Part shown: piece by piece, positions 63,822 to 64,000 of the stretch
Position numbering within the stretch: position 1 is the stretch's first letter
Layout of the letters: each line of letters opens with the position of its first letter
Source of the DNA: Maratus speciosus
Lineage: Eukaryota; Arthropoda; Arachnida; Araneae; Salticidae
Assembly (NCBI GenBank): GCA_963932465.1
Contig: OZ010800.1
Span: forward strand, 92,148,307-92,212,306
DNA: 64,000 bases
Direction: 5' to 3'
Notes under the pieces: generated by a model
The model's input: the letters and a program-made list of their open reading frames with translations, nothing else
Told to the model about the DNA's origin: nothing
The model's database searches: none
Translations under genes and position numbers: made by a program

Positions 63822-64000
63822 GTTATGAGTGCTCAGTGTGAGCCCCTCCAGATAAACGAACAATATAGAGCCGGTACGCTAGCTCATCCCATACTTTTCT
63901 CAGTATAATTTTTTTGTTGTTGTGGGGCACCGTTATAGTTTATACGCTTGTCTCACTTCTCCCAACGGACGTTGACGAATTTCGGACACGTATTACTGAA
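63822..64000 (+). repeat. Partial monomer cut by the window end
   Basis: The last monomer starts at 63822, carries the TATAATTTTTTTG tract and GTTTATACGCTTG, and stops at GTATTACTGAA. It mixes a TATTATT-like tract with CAACGGACG, which otherwise belongs to the ACACTGTTATG subfamily, so it may be a recombinant monomer. Confidence 0.8.

Larger units (their letters stand above)
1..64000 (+). repeat. Satellite DNA array, about 437.6-bp monomer, head-to-tail
   Basis: The window is a continuous tandem array. The phase word GTTATGAGTGCTCAG (with small variants) starts at 364, 804, 1241, 1679, 2116, 2555, 2994, 3433, 3866 and so on to 63382 and 63822. This gives 145 periods averaging 437.6 bp. All copies I read are in the same orientation. 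Monomers differ by linked substitutions, short indels and the lengths of two homopolymer tracts. No unique DNA, gene, tRNA, rRNA, CRISPR array or intact mobile element interrupts it. Long satellite arrays of this type form eukaryotic heterochromatin; a centromeric location is inference only. Both window ends cut through monomers, so the true array is longer. Confidence 0.98.

Noticed and set aside
1..64000. A CRISPR array
   Set aside because: The repeat unit is about 437 bp with no short repeat/unique spacer structure; variation is scattered through the unit.

Overview
The whole 64-kb window is one uninterrupted, head-to-tail satellite DNA array. I see no unique flanking sequence, no intact gene, no RNA gene and no inverted monomer. 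Using the word GTTATGAGTGCTCAG as a phase marker, the first copy is at 364 and the last at 63822. That spacing gives 145 periods averaging about 437.6 bp (single intervals checked: 433-440). The monomer is AT-rich, with a variable T-run plus (GTT)n tract, a variable A-run and an ATTTAAAT pair. A long tandem array with higher-order structure points to eukaryotic (peri)centromeric or other heterochromatin. The monomer also appears to contain a decayed transposase tail of the Tc1/mariner-like DDE type. This makes me lean to an arthropod or another invertebrate, but the sequence does not prove it.

The array is hierarchical. (1) An 8-monomer higher-order repeat of 3502 bp fills 1-3502 and restarts at 3503; the copies look identical until 6327. 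(2) From 9.7 to 20.2 kb a 10-monomer unit is followed by two 7-monomer units that kept different subsets of its monomers. (3) A segment of about 18 kb (roughly 2755-20865) recurs almost unchanged at roughly 22440-40985. The offset is 19686 bp (45 monomers) at first and about 20122 bp (46 monomers) after one extra monomer in the second copy. (4) Between the copies, 20866-22439 is a short segment with many private substitutions. (5) From about 41 to 64 kb the same monomer subfamilies recur in shuffled order: a 2-monomer alternation near 43.7-45.9 kb, a 4-monomer block repeated 9 monomers apart, and blocks repeated 6, 7 and 10 monomers apart. The last part (58-63 kb) resembles the order seen near 10-14 kb.

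The only coding-like content is fossil. In one frame on the + strand each monomer reads through an L-W-G-T-V-I-V-(Y or stop)-A segment and then L-L-P-T-D-V-D-E-F-R-T-R-I-T-E-A. I recognise this as resembling the C-terminal part of Tc1/mariner-type transposases. In most monomers a TAG replaces the Tyr codon. In the subfamily carrying GTTTATGCG the frame is open for 67 codons (for example 2602-2805). The catalytic part is absent, so no active enzyme is encoded. The most interesting points are this origin for the satellite, the nested 18-kb duplication and the multi-level higher-order structure. All comparisons were made by eye; no alignment or database search was run.
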